The position numbers and the translations under genes were made by a program. Below are positions 17,981 to 26,359 of a DNA stretch of 64,000 nt, one piece after another (within the stretch, counting starts at the first letter, position 1; every line of letters starts with the position of its first letter). The notes below the pieces were generated by a model. That model searched no databases. It saw only the letters and a list, made by a program, of their open reading frames with translations, and was not told the DNA's origin. Source of the stretch: Amorphoplanes friuliensis DSM 7358 (GTDB taxonomy: Bacteria > Actinomycetota > Actinomycetes > Mycobacteriales > Micromonosporaceae); NCBI RefSeq assembly GCF_000494755.1, contig NC_022657.1:5618001-5682000 (forward strand). Direction: 5' to 3'.

Positions 17981-18897
17981 CCACCACGCAGTTCGATCCC
18001 CTCGGCACGGCCATTGCCCTGCTCAGCGCCGATGTTCCGGGTGTCATCACCGAAACACCTGAAGATTGGCCACGCTGGGAAGTGGTGTTGCCGCATGCGT
18101 TGGCAGCCATCGAACAGTGGGAGAAGCAGGCTTGGACTCCCGACAGGGTCACTGCCGAACATTGTGCCTATCTGATGGATCGCGCCGGCGCGTACCTCGA
18201 AGTGCAAGGACAATTGACCGAGGCACGAGATTTGATGGAGCGCGGTCTGATCCTCACCGAGAGGACCGTCGATCCTGGTCACCCCGCGATCCCTGCGCGG
18301 CTCCACAACCTGTCCAGGAGCGTGAACCTCACGGGTTTTCCCGAGAAGGCACAACCGCTTGCGGAGCGGGCTCTTGCACTCGCCGAGGAAGCTCACGGAT
18401 GCAACAGCTCAGAGGTGGCCTTCAACCTCATCAACCTGGCGAACATTCTCGGAGAACAGGGGAACTTCGACGAGGCACGGAGACTCCTCGAACGGGCACT
18501 GGCCATCGGCGAATCAGAGCTCGGTCTCAGCCATCCCTCCGTTGCGATCCTGCTGAACAATCTAGGCCTGATCTTGGAGGCAACGGGGCAGTTCGATGAG
18601 GCACAAGAGCACCTCGAACGCGCCGTGGCGCTCAGCCGGGAGAACCTCGGTGAGGACAATCCCGGACTCGCCGTGAGCATGATCAATCTCGGCAACCTGT
18701 TGCGAGTCACGGGACGGCTGGAGGAGGCTCATGACCTCTCGCGACGCGCTACGGACGTCCTCGAGAGGGCCTACGGCCCGGACCATCCGGAATTGGCCAA
18801 CAGTCTGGTCAGCCTGGCCGAGATACTCGAGGATCTGGGCCGAGCCGACGACGCGGCACCGCTTCGCGAACGAGCGGCCCGCATCAGGCGACAGTAG
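17977..18897 (+). CDS. Tetratricopeptide-repeat protein of the split TIR-STAND system
   Basis: 306 aa from ATG 17977 (ATGA overlap with the membrane gene). At least five 42-residue TPRs of the kinesin-light-chain/NB-ARC-associated type are visible (INLANILGEQGNFDEARRL, LNNLGLILEATGQFDEAQ, MINLGNLLRVTGRLEEAH), each with a following GxxHP-like turn. These are the repeats normally fused behind NB-ARC in TIR-STAND sensors, so it probably supplies the target-recognition arm. Codon choice looks less G+C-biased at third positions than in the neighbours, which hints at separate acquisition. Its stop is 3 bp from the convergent AAA+ gene. Confidence 0.8.
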   Translation: MTTTQFDPLGTAIALLSADVPGVITETPEDWPRWEVVLPHALAAIEQWEKQAWTPDRVTAEHCAYLMDRAGAYLEVQGQLTEARDLMERGLILTERTVDPGHPAIPARLHNLSRSVNLTGFPEKAQPLAERALALAEEAHGCNSSEVAFNLINLANILGEQGNFDEARRLLERALAIGESELGLSHPSVAILLNNLGLILEATGQFDEAQEHLERAVALSRENLGEDNPGLAVSMINLGNLLRVTGRLEEAHDLSRRATDVLERAYGPDHPELANSLVSLAEILEDLGRADDAAPLRERAARIRRQ

Positions 18898-18900
18898 GTC

Positions 18901-20346
18901 TCAGCGCGGCCCCAGCAGCTCTCCGATGCTGGCCTTGAGGTCTTCCTGGCTGATCGGGTCGACCAGGCCGCCCGTGCGGGCGTCCTGCATCGCCTTCGTC
19001 AGCTGGACCCGCCGCAGCGCCTCCTTGATGTCCGCGCCGGTCATGCCGTGGCTGAGGCGGCCGAGCTCCGCCAAATCGAGGTTGTCGCCGAACATCGTGA
19101 AGCCTGGCTCCTCGTGCACCGCGACCAGCTGGCCGATCATCTTGCGGAAGATCTCGGCGCGGCTGACCTCGTCCGGTTTCGGGACCGAGATCTTGACGTC
19201 GAAGCGGCCCGAGCGGATCAGGGAGTCGTCGACCCGGTGGGGGAAGTTGGTCGTGGCGACCACGATGACGTTGGGGTTGGCCTCGATGAGGTCGTTCATC
19301 TCCTGCTTGAAGATGCCGGCCACGGCGTTGATCGCCTGGCTGGCCGCGTCGCCGCCGGAGCCGGCGTAGCTGATGATCGAATCGAACTCGTCGAAGAGGA
19401 TCAGGGTCGGTACGCGGTAGCGGCGGGCGTCGCGGAAGATCTGCTTGATGTTGCGTTCGGAGCCGCCGAGCCATTTGTCGAGGATCTCGGGGGTGCGGAT
19501 CTCGCGGAAGTCGGCGCCGATCTCGTTGGCGAGGGCCCGGGACAGCATGGTCTTGCCGGTGCCGGGCGGGCCGTACATGAGGATGCCCTGTGGCCGGCGG
19601 GCGCCCCACCGGGCCATCGCCTCGGGGTGCCGGAACGACACCGCGATCTGGCGCAGCTCCGCGACGAGGTCGGCCAGGCCGCCGACCTGGTCGAGCGTGA
19701 CGGTCTGGGTGGTCGTGGCGACCTTCGGGATGGTCTCGCGGCTGACGACGTAGGTGCGCCCGGCCAGCGCCTGCTCGCCGGCCTCCGGGCCCATGAGCTC
19801 GACCACGGCCTGCAGTGTCAGCCGGATCATCGCCTCGAGGTGCTCGGGCTGCACGTCGTCGCGGGCGACCTCGGCACGCAGCCGCACGACACCGTCCTTG
19901 TCATAGGTGACCGCCGCCTGGAGTCCGGCCGCCGCGTCGGCGAGGACCGCGGACCCCGGCTCACGCTCACTGCTCGGCCGGTCGAGACCGAGCTTCTTGT
20001 ACGCGGCCACGGCAGCCGCCCCCACCCCGTCCACGATCCGCGTGGCCACCGGGTCGCCGGCCGCGATGCGCTTGGCCAGGAGCACCCCGACGGGGTCGTT
20101 GCCGAGCACCACCGCCCGGATGCGTTCCTTGTGGGGGATGTCGTCGTCGTTGGTCCGGATCTCGGCGACGAACACGTGGACCGGCCCGGTGTCGGTGTCG
20201 GCGCTGGTCACGGTCAGCTCGGCCCGGCGCACCGGCGCGGGGAACGTGGCCCGGCGCAGCAGCTCGACGGGGTTGACCCGCGCGGCGGCGAGGATGGTGG
20301 TGGCGTCGACGATCTCGACCGTGGCGCCGGCGTACTCGAAGGACAT
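18901..20346 (-). CDS. AAA+ ATPase of the Cdc48/FtsH-like clade with a novel N-terminal domain
   Basis: 481 aa. Residues 1-215 form an N-terminal region I do not recognise (predicted alpha/beta, with NDPVGVLLAKRI). A single AAA+ module follows: Walker A GPPGTGKT 259-266, Walker B LILFDEFD 315-322, second region of homology with arginine fingers NFPHRVDDSLIRSGRFD, and an alpha-helical lid (LSHGMTGADIKEAL). It lacks a protease domain, so it is a remodelling ATPase resembling proteasomal or VPS4 subunits. It is convergent with the TPR gene, with a 3-bp gap. Membership of the TIR-STAND locus is possible but the strand argues against co-transcription. Confidence 0.85.
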   Translation of the reverse strand: MSFEYAGATVEIVDATTILAAARVNPVELLRRATFPAPVRRAELTVTSADTDTGPVHVFVAEIRTNDDDIPHKERIRAVVLGNDPVGVLLAKRIAAGDPVATRIVDGVGAAAVAAYKKLGLDRPSSEREPGSAVLADAAAGLQAAVTYDKDGVVRLRAEVARDDVQPEHLEAMIRLTLQAVVELMGPEAGEQALAGRTYVVSRETIPKVATTTQTVTLDQVGGLADLVAELRQIAVSFRHPEAMARWGARRPQGILMYGPPGTGKTMLSRALANEIGADFREIRTPEILDKWLGGSERNIKQIFRDARRYRVPTLILFDEFDSIISYAGSGGDAASQAINAVAGIFKQEMNDLIEANPNVIVVATTNFPHRVDDSLIRSGRFDVKISVPKPDEVSRAEIFRKMIGQLVAVHEEPGFTMFGDNLDLAELGRLSHGMTGADIKEALRRVQLTKAMQDARTGGLVDPISQEDLKASIGELLGPR

Positions 20347-20412
20347 GACGGCCCCCTCTCCCGACCAAGAGTGACACGCCGCACCGACACTTTCACTCAG
20401 CGGCGACGCTGA

Positions 20413-21162
20413 TCAGGTCAGCGAGACGATCAGGGCACCGGCAACGGCGACCCCGTAGGCGATCACGGCGAGCCACACCAGGCGGGTGCGGCGGGCCTCG
20501 TCCCAGCTGGTGAAGGTCAGCAGCCAGGCGATCGCGGGCAGCACCAGGATCCCGTGGAGGCTGACCCCGTGGACGGGCTTGAGGAACCCGAGCACCTGAT
20601 AGGCACGCTGCTGGTCCCCGGCGTTCACCGCCACGACGCCGCGCGCGATCATGGCGGCGCCGGAGGCCAGCCCGATCATCAAGGTGACAAATCCGGCGCG
20701 GATCGCCAGCCGCATGCTCGGTGCGGCCCGGGCCCGGAACGCCGCCACGGCCAGCAGCCCGAGCACCACCACCAGGATCCCGCCGCCGGCGGCCAGGACC
20801 GTGGACACCCCCGAGTCGAAGGCCGTCTCGCGGTTGACGTGGGACGGCACGTGGCGCCACGCCTGCAGGGTGATCCCGCCGACCTCGACGCAGCAGTCCA
20901 GCGCGAACACCGCCAGCAGGATCCGCCGCATCCGGTCACGCAACGGCAGGTACGCCGAGACCCACACGACGGTGATCAGCGTGAGCCCGAACGACACCCC
21001 GAACGTCGCGGGCTTCCGCCACGAGACCGGACCCTCCCAGGACCCGCCACTGATGATCAGGATCGCGAGGTGGATCAGCCCGCTGCCGATGAGCGCCACC
21101 CCGACCAGCAGACAGATCCGCTCGACCGACAAGCGCGCAGGAACAGCCACCGACAACGTCAT
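20413..21162 (-). CDS. Seven-helix integral membrane protein of unknown function
   Basis: 249 aa with about seven hydrophobic helices (around residues 13-35, 48-70, 78-100, 120-142, 152-174, 198-215, 222-245). Between them are motifs GPVSWRKPATFGVSFGLT and AWRHVPSHVNRETAFD. No catalytic motif or cofactor site is evident. It is divergent from the large SARP regulator across a 360-bp region with operator-like repeats, so it may be a target of that regulator. Its stop lies 66 bp downstream of the AAA+ start on the same strand; the two are not obviously one operon. Confidence 0.75.
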   Translation of the reverse strand: MTLSVAVPARLSVERICLLVGVALIGSGLIHLAILIISGGSWEGPVSWRKPATFGVSFGLTLITVVWVSAYLPLRDRMRRILLAVFALDCCVEVGGITLQAWRHVPSHVNRETAFDSGVSTVLAAGGGILVVVLGLLAVAAFRARAAPSMRLAIRAGFVTLMIGLASGAAMIARGVVAVNAGDQQRAYQVLGFLKPVHGVSLHGILVLPAIAWLLTFTSWDEARRTRLVWLAVIAYGVAVAGALIVSLT

Positions 21163-21222
21163 GGGCTCAGCCTCGCGGCACCCGGCGACCCGGGCATCCG
21201 TCGCGGGGCGTCCCCTGCCCTA

Positions 21223-21264
21223 CGCCGCCGGACGTACCCGAAAGCGCCGCCGGACGTACCCGAA
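21223..21264. promoter_or_regulatory. 22-bp-spaced direct repeat, candidate SARP operator
   Basis: CGCCGCCGGACGTACCCGAA occurs at 21223-21242 and again at 21245-21264, exactly 22 bp (two helical turns) apart. SARP-family regulators bind direct repeats spaced by 11 or 22 bp near their own or divergent promoters, and a SARP gene starts downstream. Confidence 0.55.
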
Positions 21265-21272
21265 GGCTGGCG

Positions 21273-21305
21273 CCGGCGCCGTTCTCCCCCGAGGAACGGC
21301 GCCGG
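21273..21305. promoter_or_regulatory. 12-bp-arm perfect inverted repeat in divergent region
   Basis: CCGGCGCCGTTC (21273-21284) and its exact complement (21294-21305) flank a 9-nt loop. There is no T-run, and it lies between divergent starts rather than after a gene. An operator or a 5'-leader hairpin therefore fits better than a terminator. Confidence 0.5.
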
Positions 21306-21522
21306 ACCGGCGACGAGTCGAGAGTAGGCGAGGTGTCTGGAACGGATCTTGTGGTGGAGGCGAGTCTGATTCGGATTTCCTGTCGGGGGGTTGAGCTGCG
21401 AATACGTCGCCGTCCGTGACCGCCGCCCTGGAGAACCGGCAGAAACATCGGCAGAATGGGCCGCCGGCGACACGGGGGGCCGGCCGGGCTGCTCCGTCGT
21501 GCGCCGGTGGAGGCCGCTGCTC

Positions 21523-24492
21523 ATGACACCACGGATGCCGTCGCTGGGTGCAACGCTGCGGGAGTACAGGCAGCGGGCGGGCCTGACCCAGGACGAGGCT
21601 GCCGCGGCGGCCGGGATCAGCGTGCGGACTTTGCGCGATCTCGAGCAGGACCGCAACGCACGCCCACGGCGGCGGTCGGTGGCCGCTCTCGCCGAGGTCC
21701 TGCGGATGCCGGCGGGCAGCTGGGAGCGGCAGGGCGGACCCCTGTCGATCGGAATCCTCGGCCCGCTGCTGGTGCGGCACGGTGACACCGACGTGGAACC
21801 CGCCGGTGCGCTGCCGCGGCGGCTGCTGGGGCTGCTGGCCCTGCACCACGGCGAGGCCGTCGGCCGGGACCGGATCGTGGACGTGCTGTGGCCGGAGGCC
21901 ACCCCGGCGAGCAGCCAGAACCTCATGCACTCCTATGTGGCGACCGTGCGGCGGTGGCTGGAGCCGGGACGGGCCGCCGGCGCGTACAGCGTGCTGGTCC
22001 GGGCCGGTGACGGTTACCGGCTGACCGCCGGGGACGAGCTGGACCTGGCGCTCTTCCGGGCCGGGGTCAGGGCCGCACGGGAGGCCGTCGAGCGGCAGGA
22101 GCATGCCGTGGCCGACGGTCACCTCCGGACGGCGCTCGGGCTGTGGCGGGGCCGCCTGCTCGGTGACGCCGACCCGGTGCTCGGCGGTCTGGGTGCGGCC
22201 GCGGCCGTCGCGGCCGAGCGCCTCGAGGCCACCCTCCTGTACGCCGACCTCGCCGCGACCCGGGGCGAGCCGGGACGCGCCGCGGCGGCGCTGCAGGCGA
22301 TCGCCGAGGACGAGCCGCTCCACGAAGGGCTGCACGTCCGGCTGATCACCACACTGGCTGCTTCCGGGGCTCAGGCGGCGGCGCTGCGGGCGTACGAGGG
22401 GATCCGGGGCCGGCTCGCCGACGAGCTGGGAGTGGATCCCACGGCCGAGCTGCGGGCGGCCTATCAGGAGGTTTTGCGGGGGCGGTCCGACGGGCGCCCG
22501 GTGCCGGCGCAGCTGCCGCCGGGCGGGCGGTATTTCACCGGCCGCGGTGGTGAGCTGGCCCGGCTGGACGCCGTGGCCGACACGCTCGACCCGGGTGGGA
22601 CAGCGGTGGTGATCTCGGCGGTGACCGGTGCGGCGGGGGTCGGCAAGACGGCGCTGGCGCTGCACTGGGCGCACCGGTCCGCGGCCCGGTTCACCGACGG
22701 CCAGCTGTACGTGAACCTGCGCGGCTTCGATCCCGCCGGGCCGGCCGATCCGGCGGACGCGCTGCGCGCCCTGCTGGAGGCTCTCGGGGTCCCGGCGGGT
22801 GACCTGCCGCCGACGGTGGCCGACCGGTCGTCGCTGCTGCGCAGCCTGCTGGCCCGGCGGCGGATCCTGCTGCTGCTCGACAACGCCCGCGACGCCGAGC
22901 AGGTTCGCCCGCTGCTGCCCGGCGCCGCCGGCTGTCTCGCGCTGGTGACCAGCCGGGACAGGATGACCGGGCTGGTCGTGACGGACGGCGCCGTGCCGGT
23001 GGCGCTGGATCTGCTGAGCACCGGTGAGGCGCGGGAGCTGCTGGCCCGGCGGCTCGGCGCCGCGCGGGTCGCCGCCGACGAGGAGGCCACCCTCGAGATC
23101 ATCGAGCGGTGCGGTTATCTGCCGCTGGCACTGGCCGTGGTGGCCGCACGGGCGGCGACGCAGCCCGGTCTGGAGCTGTCGGCCCTGGCCGCCGAGCTGC
23201 GGGCTGCCCGCCTCGACGCGCTCGACGGTGGTGATCTGCCCAGCGACGTCCGCGCGGTCTTCTCGTGGACGTTCGAGGCGCTGCCACCGGCGGCCCGGGA
23301 CCTGTTCCCGCTGCTGGCGATCCATCCGGGTACGGATCTGTCGCTCGCGGCCGCGGCCAGCCTGGCCGGGCGGGACGAGAAGTCCACCGCCGAGGTGCTG
23401 GCCGAGCTGGTCCGGGTCAGTCTGCTGGAGGAGTCGGGGCCGGGCCGGTTCCGGCTGCACGACCTGCTGCACCACTACGCGCTGGAGCAGGCGGCCGGCA
23501 CCGAGGTCCGGCAGGCGGCGTTCGAGCGGCTGGTGGACCACTACGGCCGGGCGGCGCACGCCGCGGACCGGCTGATGTTCCCGGGGCGGCAGAGCTTCGA
23601 GCTGCCCGCACCACTCGACGGGGTGTCGGTGCCGGAGCTGTCCGGGCCGGAGGACGCCGCCGCGTGGGCCGCCGCCGAGCTGCCGGTGCTGGGGCCGGTC
23701 ACCCGGCTCGCCGCGGAGGCCGGCCTCGACGACCGCGCGTGGCAGCTGTCCTGGTCGGCGACGATGATGCGGCACATGCGCAACGAGTTCGCGGCGCAGG
23801 CCGAGGTCCTCACGACGGCGATCGGCTCGGCGGAGCGGCTCGGCGACCTGCGCCGGCAGGCCATCTCGCACCTGGACCTCGGCATGACGTTCAGCCACCT
23901 GCACCGGTACGACGACGCCGCGGCGGAGCTGCGCCGGGCGCTGTCGATCGCGGAGGCCGGCGGTGACAGCCGGACGCAGGGGCGCGCCTATCTGAACCTC
24001 GGCCAGGTCCTCGACCGGACGGGTGACCCGCGGGCGGCGCTGGTCGAGGCCGAGAAGGCCCTCGTGTTGTTCCGGGGCGGTGGCGACCGGATCGGCGAGG
24101 GCCACGCGCTGAACGCCGTCGGCTGGCTCGCCACGCAGATCGGCGACCATCAGCGGGGGCTGGCGGCAGCGCAGGACTCGCTCGCTCTGCACGAGGCCGC
24201 CGGGGACGCGTACGGCACGGCGGCCGCGCTCGACAGCGTGGGCTGGGCGCACTTCCACCTCGGGGAGTACGCCGAGGCCAGGGACTGTTTCAAGCGCGCC
24301 CTGCCGTTCTGCCTGGACCAGGGCGATCACCTGCTGTCGGCGGTCGTGCTGGAGCATCTGGCCGACACCGAGCACGCCGCCGGTGATCAGGCGGCGGCCC
24401 GGGACGCGCTGAACGAGGCGATCGGTCACCTCGAGGAGATCGATCCGGCGCAGGCGGCGAAGCTGCGCGAGAAGGGCTACAGCGAAGCGTAG
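21523..24492 (+). CDS. XRE-SARP-NB-ARC-TPR transcriptional regulator (AfsR-like, with extra HTH)
   Basis: ATG 21523, preceded by GGAGG at 9 nt, is preferred to the open frame extending 132 nt upstream. The 989-aa protein has an N-terminal XRE-type HTH (residues 6-62: LREYRQRAGLTQDEAAAAAG). An OmpR-like winged helix (about 72-155) and a BTAD domain (about 160-305) follow. The NB-ARC NTPase carries Walker A GAAGVGKT (369-376) and LLLLDNARDAEQV. C-terminal TPRs span about 770-985. It should sense a signal through NB-ARC/TPR and activate transcription. Two DNA-binding domains in one chain are less usual than the plain AfsR layout. The 3' end overlaps the convergent glycosyltransferase by 16 nt. 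Confidence 0.9.
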   Translation: MTPRMPSLGATLREYRQRAGLTQDEAAAAAGISVRTLRDLEQDRNARPRRRSVAALAEVLRMPAGSWERQGGPLSIGILGPLLVRHGDTDVEPAGALPRRLLGLLALHHGEAVGRDRIVDVLWPEATPASSQNLMHSYVATVRRWLEPGRAAGAYSVLVRAGDGYRLTAGDELDLALFRAGVRAAREAVERQEHAVADGHLRTALGLWRGRLLGDADPVLGGLGAAAAVAAERLEATLLYADLAATRGEPGRAAAALQAIAEDEPLHEGLHVRLITTLAASGAQAAALRAYEGIRGRLADELGVDPTAELRAAYQEVLRGRSDGRPVPAQLPPGGRYFTGRGGELARLDAVADTLDPGGTAVVISAVTGAAGVGKTALALHWAHRSAARFTDGQLYVNLRGFDPAGPADPADALRALLEALGVPAGDLPPTVADRSSLLRSLLARRRILLLLDNARDAEQVRPLLPGAAGCLALVTSRDRMTGLVVTDGAVPVALDLLSTGEARELLARRLGAARVAADEEATLEIIERCGYLPLALAVVAARAATQPGLELSALAAELRAARLDALDGGDLPSDVRAVFSWTFEALPPAARDLFPLLAIHPGTDLSLAAAASLAGRDEKSTAEVLAELVRVSLLEESGPGRFRLHDLLHHYALEQAAGTEVRQAAFERLVDHYGRAAHAADRLMFPGRQSFELPAPLDGVSVPELSGPEDAAAWAAAELPVLGPVTRLAAEAGLDDRAWQLSWSATMMRHMRNEFAAQAEVLTTAIGSAERLGDLRRQAISHLDLGMTFSHLHRYDDAAAELRRALSIAEAGGDSRTQGRAYLNLGQVLDRTGDPRAALVEAEKALVLFRGGGDRIGEGHALNAVGWLATQIGDHQRGLAAAQDSLALHEAAGDAYGTAAALDSVGWAHFHLGEYAEARDCFKRALPFCLDQGDHLLSAVVLEHLADTEHAAGDQAAARDALNEAIGHLEEIDPAQAAKLREKGYSEA

Positions 24493-25523
24493 AAGTCGGC
24501 GTGGCGCCGCGCGGCCTCGGCCCAGGTGTGCGCGGCGGCCAGCGCCCGCCCGGCCTCCCGGCGGTCCGGGTCGGGCTTCTCGATCGCGTGCCGCAACGCC
24601 TCGGCCAGCGACAGGGGCTCGGTGCCGTACCCGACGGCCGGGCCGAACACCTCACGCAGCACGGGCAGGTCGCGCACCACGACCGGGACACCGGCGGCGA
24701 GGGCCTCCATCGCGGCGAGCCCGAAGCCCTCCTTGGTGGACGGGAACGCGAACGCCGCCGCGCCGGCGACCAGACCGGGGAGCTCGTCGTGGTCGACCGG
24801 GCCCAGCACCTCGGGGACGACGCCGAGGTCGCGGGCCCGCTGCTCCCACGCCGCCCGGTAGTCGCGGTAGTCGAACAGCGTCTCGCCACCGGCCACGACC
24901 AGCCTCAACTCCGGAAGATCCCTGCGGAGCACCGCGTACGCGTCCAGCAGGTCGATCGAGCCCTTCCGGGGTTCGATGCCACCGACCGCCAGGACGTACG
25001 TGCCGTGGCGGGTGTCGGGAACGGCCGCCGCGAACCGCGCAGCCTCCACACCGTTGGGGATGACCGTGGGTGTCAGTCCCCAGCCCGCGTTGACCTCGGC
25101 TGCCACCGCCGCCGAGACGCAGATGTGCGCGTAGGGCCGCACGATCGCCCGCTCGTGACACGCAGCGAGCTCCGGTGTCGTGAACTGGTCGAGGTGGTGC
25201 ACGGTCCGCACGCAGCGGTCGGTGGCGTTGGCGCTGATGCAGTCCTGCGCGTGCACGACGTCGTACCCGGACGGGTCGAAGGCCTCCCGCAGCACCGCGA
25301 TCGAGCGCAGGATGCGTTCGCCGACGGTCTCGCCGGGCGCGTCCGGGAACGGCACGATCTCCAGGCGTACGGCCGGGTCGACGGCCCGGAAGAAGCCGCC
25401 GCCGCGACCGAGCGTCCACACCGTCACGTCGTGCCCGAGCGCGGCCAGCGCCTCGGCCAGGGCGAGCGTGTGCACCACACCGCCGCGTGGCCGGGTCGAG
25501 TAGCTGAGCAGGGCGATCCTCAC
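24477..25523 (-). CDS. MSMEG_0565-family glycosyltransferase (last gene of the nitrilase cluster)
   Basis: 348 aa from GTG 25523, overlapping the upstream nitrilase-like stop by 4 nt. It is a GT-B, GT4-type enzyme: N-terminal GGVVHTLALAEALAALGHDVTV, linker VIPNGVEAARF, donor-site VGGIEPRKGSIDLL and EGFGLAAMEALA. Its position at the end of this cluster matches the glycosyltransferase conserved with the MSMEG_0566-0572 genes. Acceptor and donor are unknown. It has no signal peptide or membrane helix, so it is cytoplasmic or peripheral. The open frame extends far upstream but only as shadow sequence. Confidence 0.85.
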   Translation of the reverse strand: MRIALLSYSTRPRGGVVHTLALAEALAALGHDVTVWTLGRGGGFFRAVDPAVRLEIVPFPDAPGETVGERILRSIAVLREAFDPSGYDVVHAQDCISANATDRCVRTVHHLDQFTTPELAACHERAIVRPYAHICVSAAVAAEVNAGWGLTPTVIPNGVEAARFAAAVPDTRHGTYVLAVGGIEPRKGSIDLLDAYAVLRRDLPELRLVVAGGETLFDYRDYRAAWEQRARDLGVVPEVLGPVDHDELPGLVAGAAAFAFPSTKEGFGLAAMEALAAGVPVVVRDLPVLREVFGPAVGYGTEPLSLAEALRHAIEKPDPDRREAGRALAAAHTWAEAARRHADFYASL

Positions 25524-26356
25524 GGCGCGGCCGTCCGGTAGGTGGCCGGGCGCAGCTCGTCGAGGTGCCGCAGGACCCGGCGGGCGGCGGCGATCTCGGC
25601 GGCCACGTCCAGCTCGGCGACGGCCAGCCCGGCCTTGGCCCAGGTACGCGCCAGGATGTTGCCCGCCGGCCCGACGACCTTCGCCTGTCCCAGGAACCGC
25701 ATGCCGCCGACGGCGCCGGTCTGGTTGGACGAGACGACCACGATCTGGTTCTCGGCGGCGCGTGCACAGTCGTAGAGGTCGAACAGCCGCGACTGGCGGT
25801 CCTGGGACAGCTTCGGCGCCTGGTTGGTGATGCTGGCGGGCCAGGCCGAGAGGCACGCGACGATCTCCGCGCCGTCCAGCGCCAGGGTCCGGGCCGACTC
25901 GGGGAACGTCTTGTCGTAGTCGATGAGCATCCCGACACGTCCGACCGGGGTGTCGAACGCCGCGAACGTGTCGCCGGCCGCGTACGCGGTGACCTCGGCC
26001 GCGGGCAGGTGGACCTTGCGGTGGCGGCCCAGGACGCCGTCGCCGGTGAGGGACACGGCGGCGTTGTAGCGGTTGTCGCCGCCGGCCTCGCAGTAGCCGA
26101 CGCAGACGACCATGTCCCGGGCCAGGGCGGCGATCTTGTCGAACAGCGGGTGGTCGGGCTCGAGCGCGGGCGGCAGCGCGTCGGGGTCGGGGCGGCGCAG
26201 GTCGGCGAGGTAACCGCCGAGGGCAGCGTCCGGCAGCACGAGCAGCCCGGCGCCGGCCTCGCGGGCATCGGCGACGAGCTTGCCGATGCGCCCGAGGTCG
26301 TAGTCGAGGTCGCGGCCGAAGTGGGCCGCGGCGGCGGCGATCCGGGTGACTGCCAT
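25520..26356 (-). CDS. Nitrilase-superfamily pseudoenzyme (catalytic Glu and Cys replaced by Asp)
   Basis: 278 aa, full-length carbon-nitrogen hydrolase fold, clearly paralogous to the next gene upstream (26360-27193). The triad is broken: the Glu position reads LPDAALGGY (Asp43) and the nucleophile position reads LIDYDKTFPE (Asp146 instead of Cys). The Lys is kept (GRHRKVHLP, Lys114). I checked both substitutions in the nucleotide sequence; each is a clean GAC codon with no frameshift. Fold and surface motifs are well preserved, so it is probably a selected non-catalytic partner of the active nitrilase, since nitrilases form oligomers and helical filaments. The ATG at 26356 is 3 nt after the preceding stop. 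Confidence 0.88.
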   Translation of the reverse strand: MAVTRIAAAAAHFGRDLDYDLGRIGKLVADAREAGAGLLVLPDAALGGYLADLRRPDPDALPPALEPDHPLFDKIAALARDMVVCVGYCEAGGDNRYNAAVSLTGDGVLGRHRKVHLPAAEVTAYAAGDTFAAFDTPVGRVGMLIDYDKTFPESARTLALDGAEIVACLSAWPASITNQAPKLSQDRQSRLFDLYDCARAAENQIVVVSSNQTGAVGGMRFLGQAKVVGPAGNILARTWAKAGLAVAELDVAAEIAAARRVLRHLDELRPATYRTAAP

Positions 26357-26359
26357 GCG

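Larger units (their letters stand above)
21163..21522. other. 360-bp divergent intergenic region
   Basis: No credible gene lies here. It contains a 20-bp direct repeat with 22-bp period (21223-21264) and a 12-bp-arm inverted repeat (21273-21305). It also has a stretch of lower G+C around 21330-21400 (TTGTGGTGG, GATTCGGATTTCC) that could hold the regulator promoter. The ribosome site GGAGG (21509-21513) precedes the regulator start by 9 nt. Confidence 0.6.

Noticed and set aside
21220..24429. 1069-aa open frame on the minus strand
   Set aside because: It is the shadow of the SARP regulator; the + strand frame has complete conserved domains.
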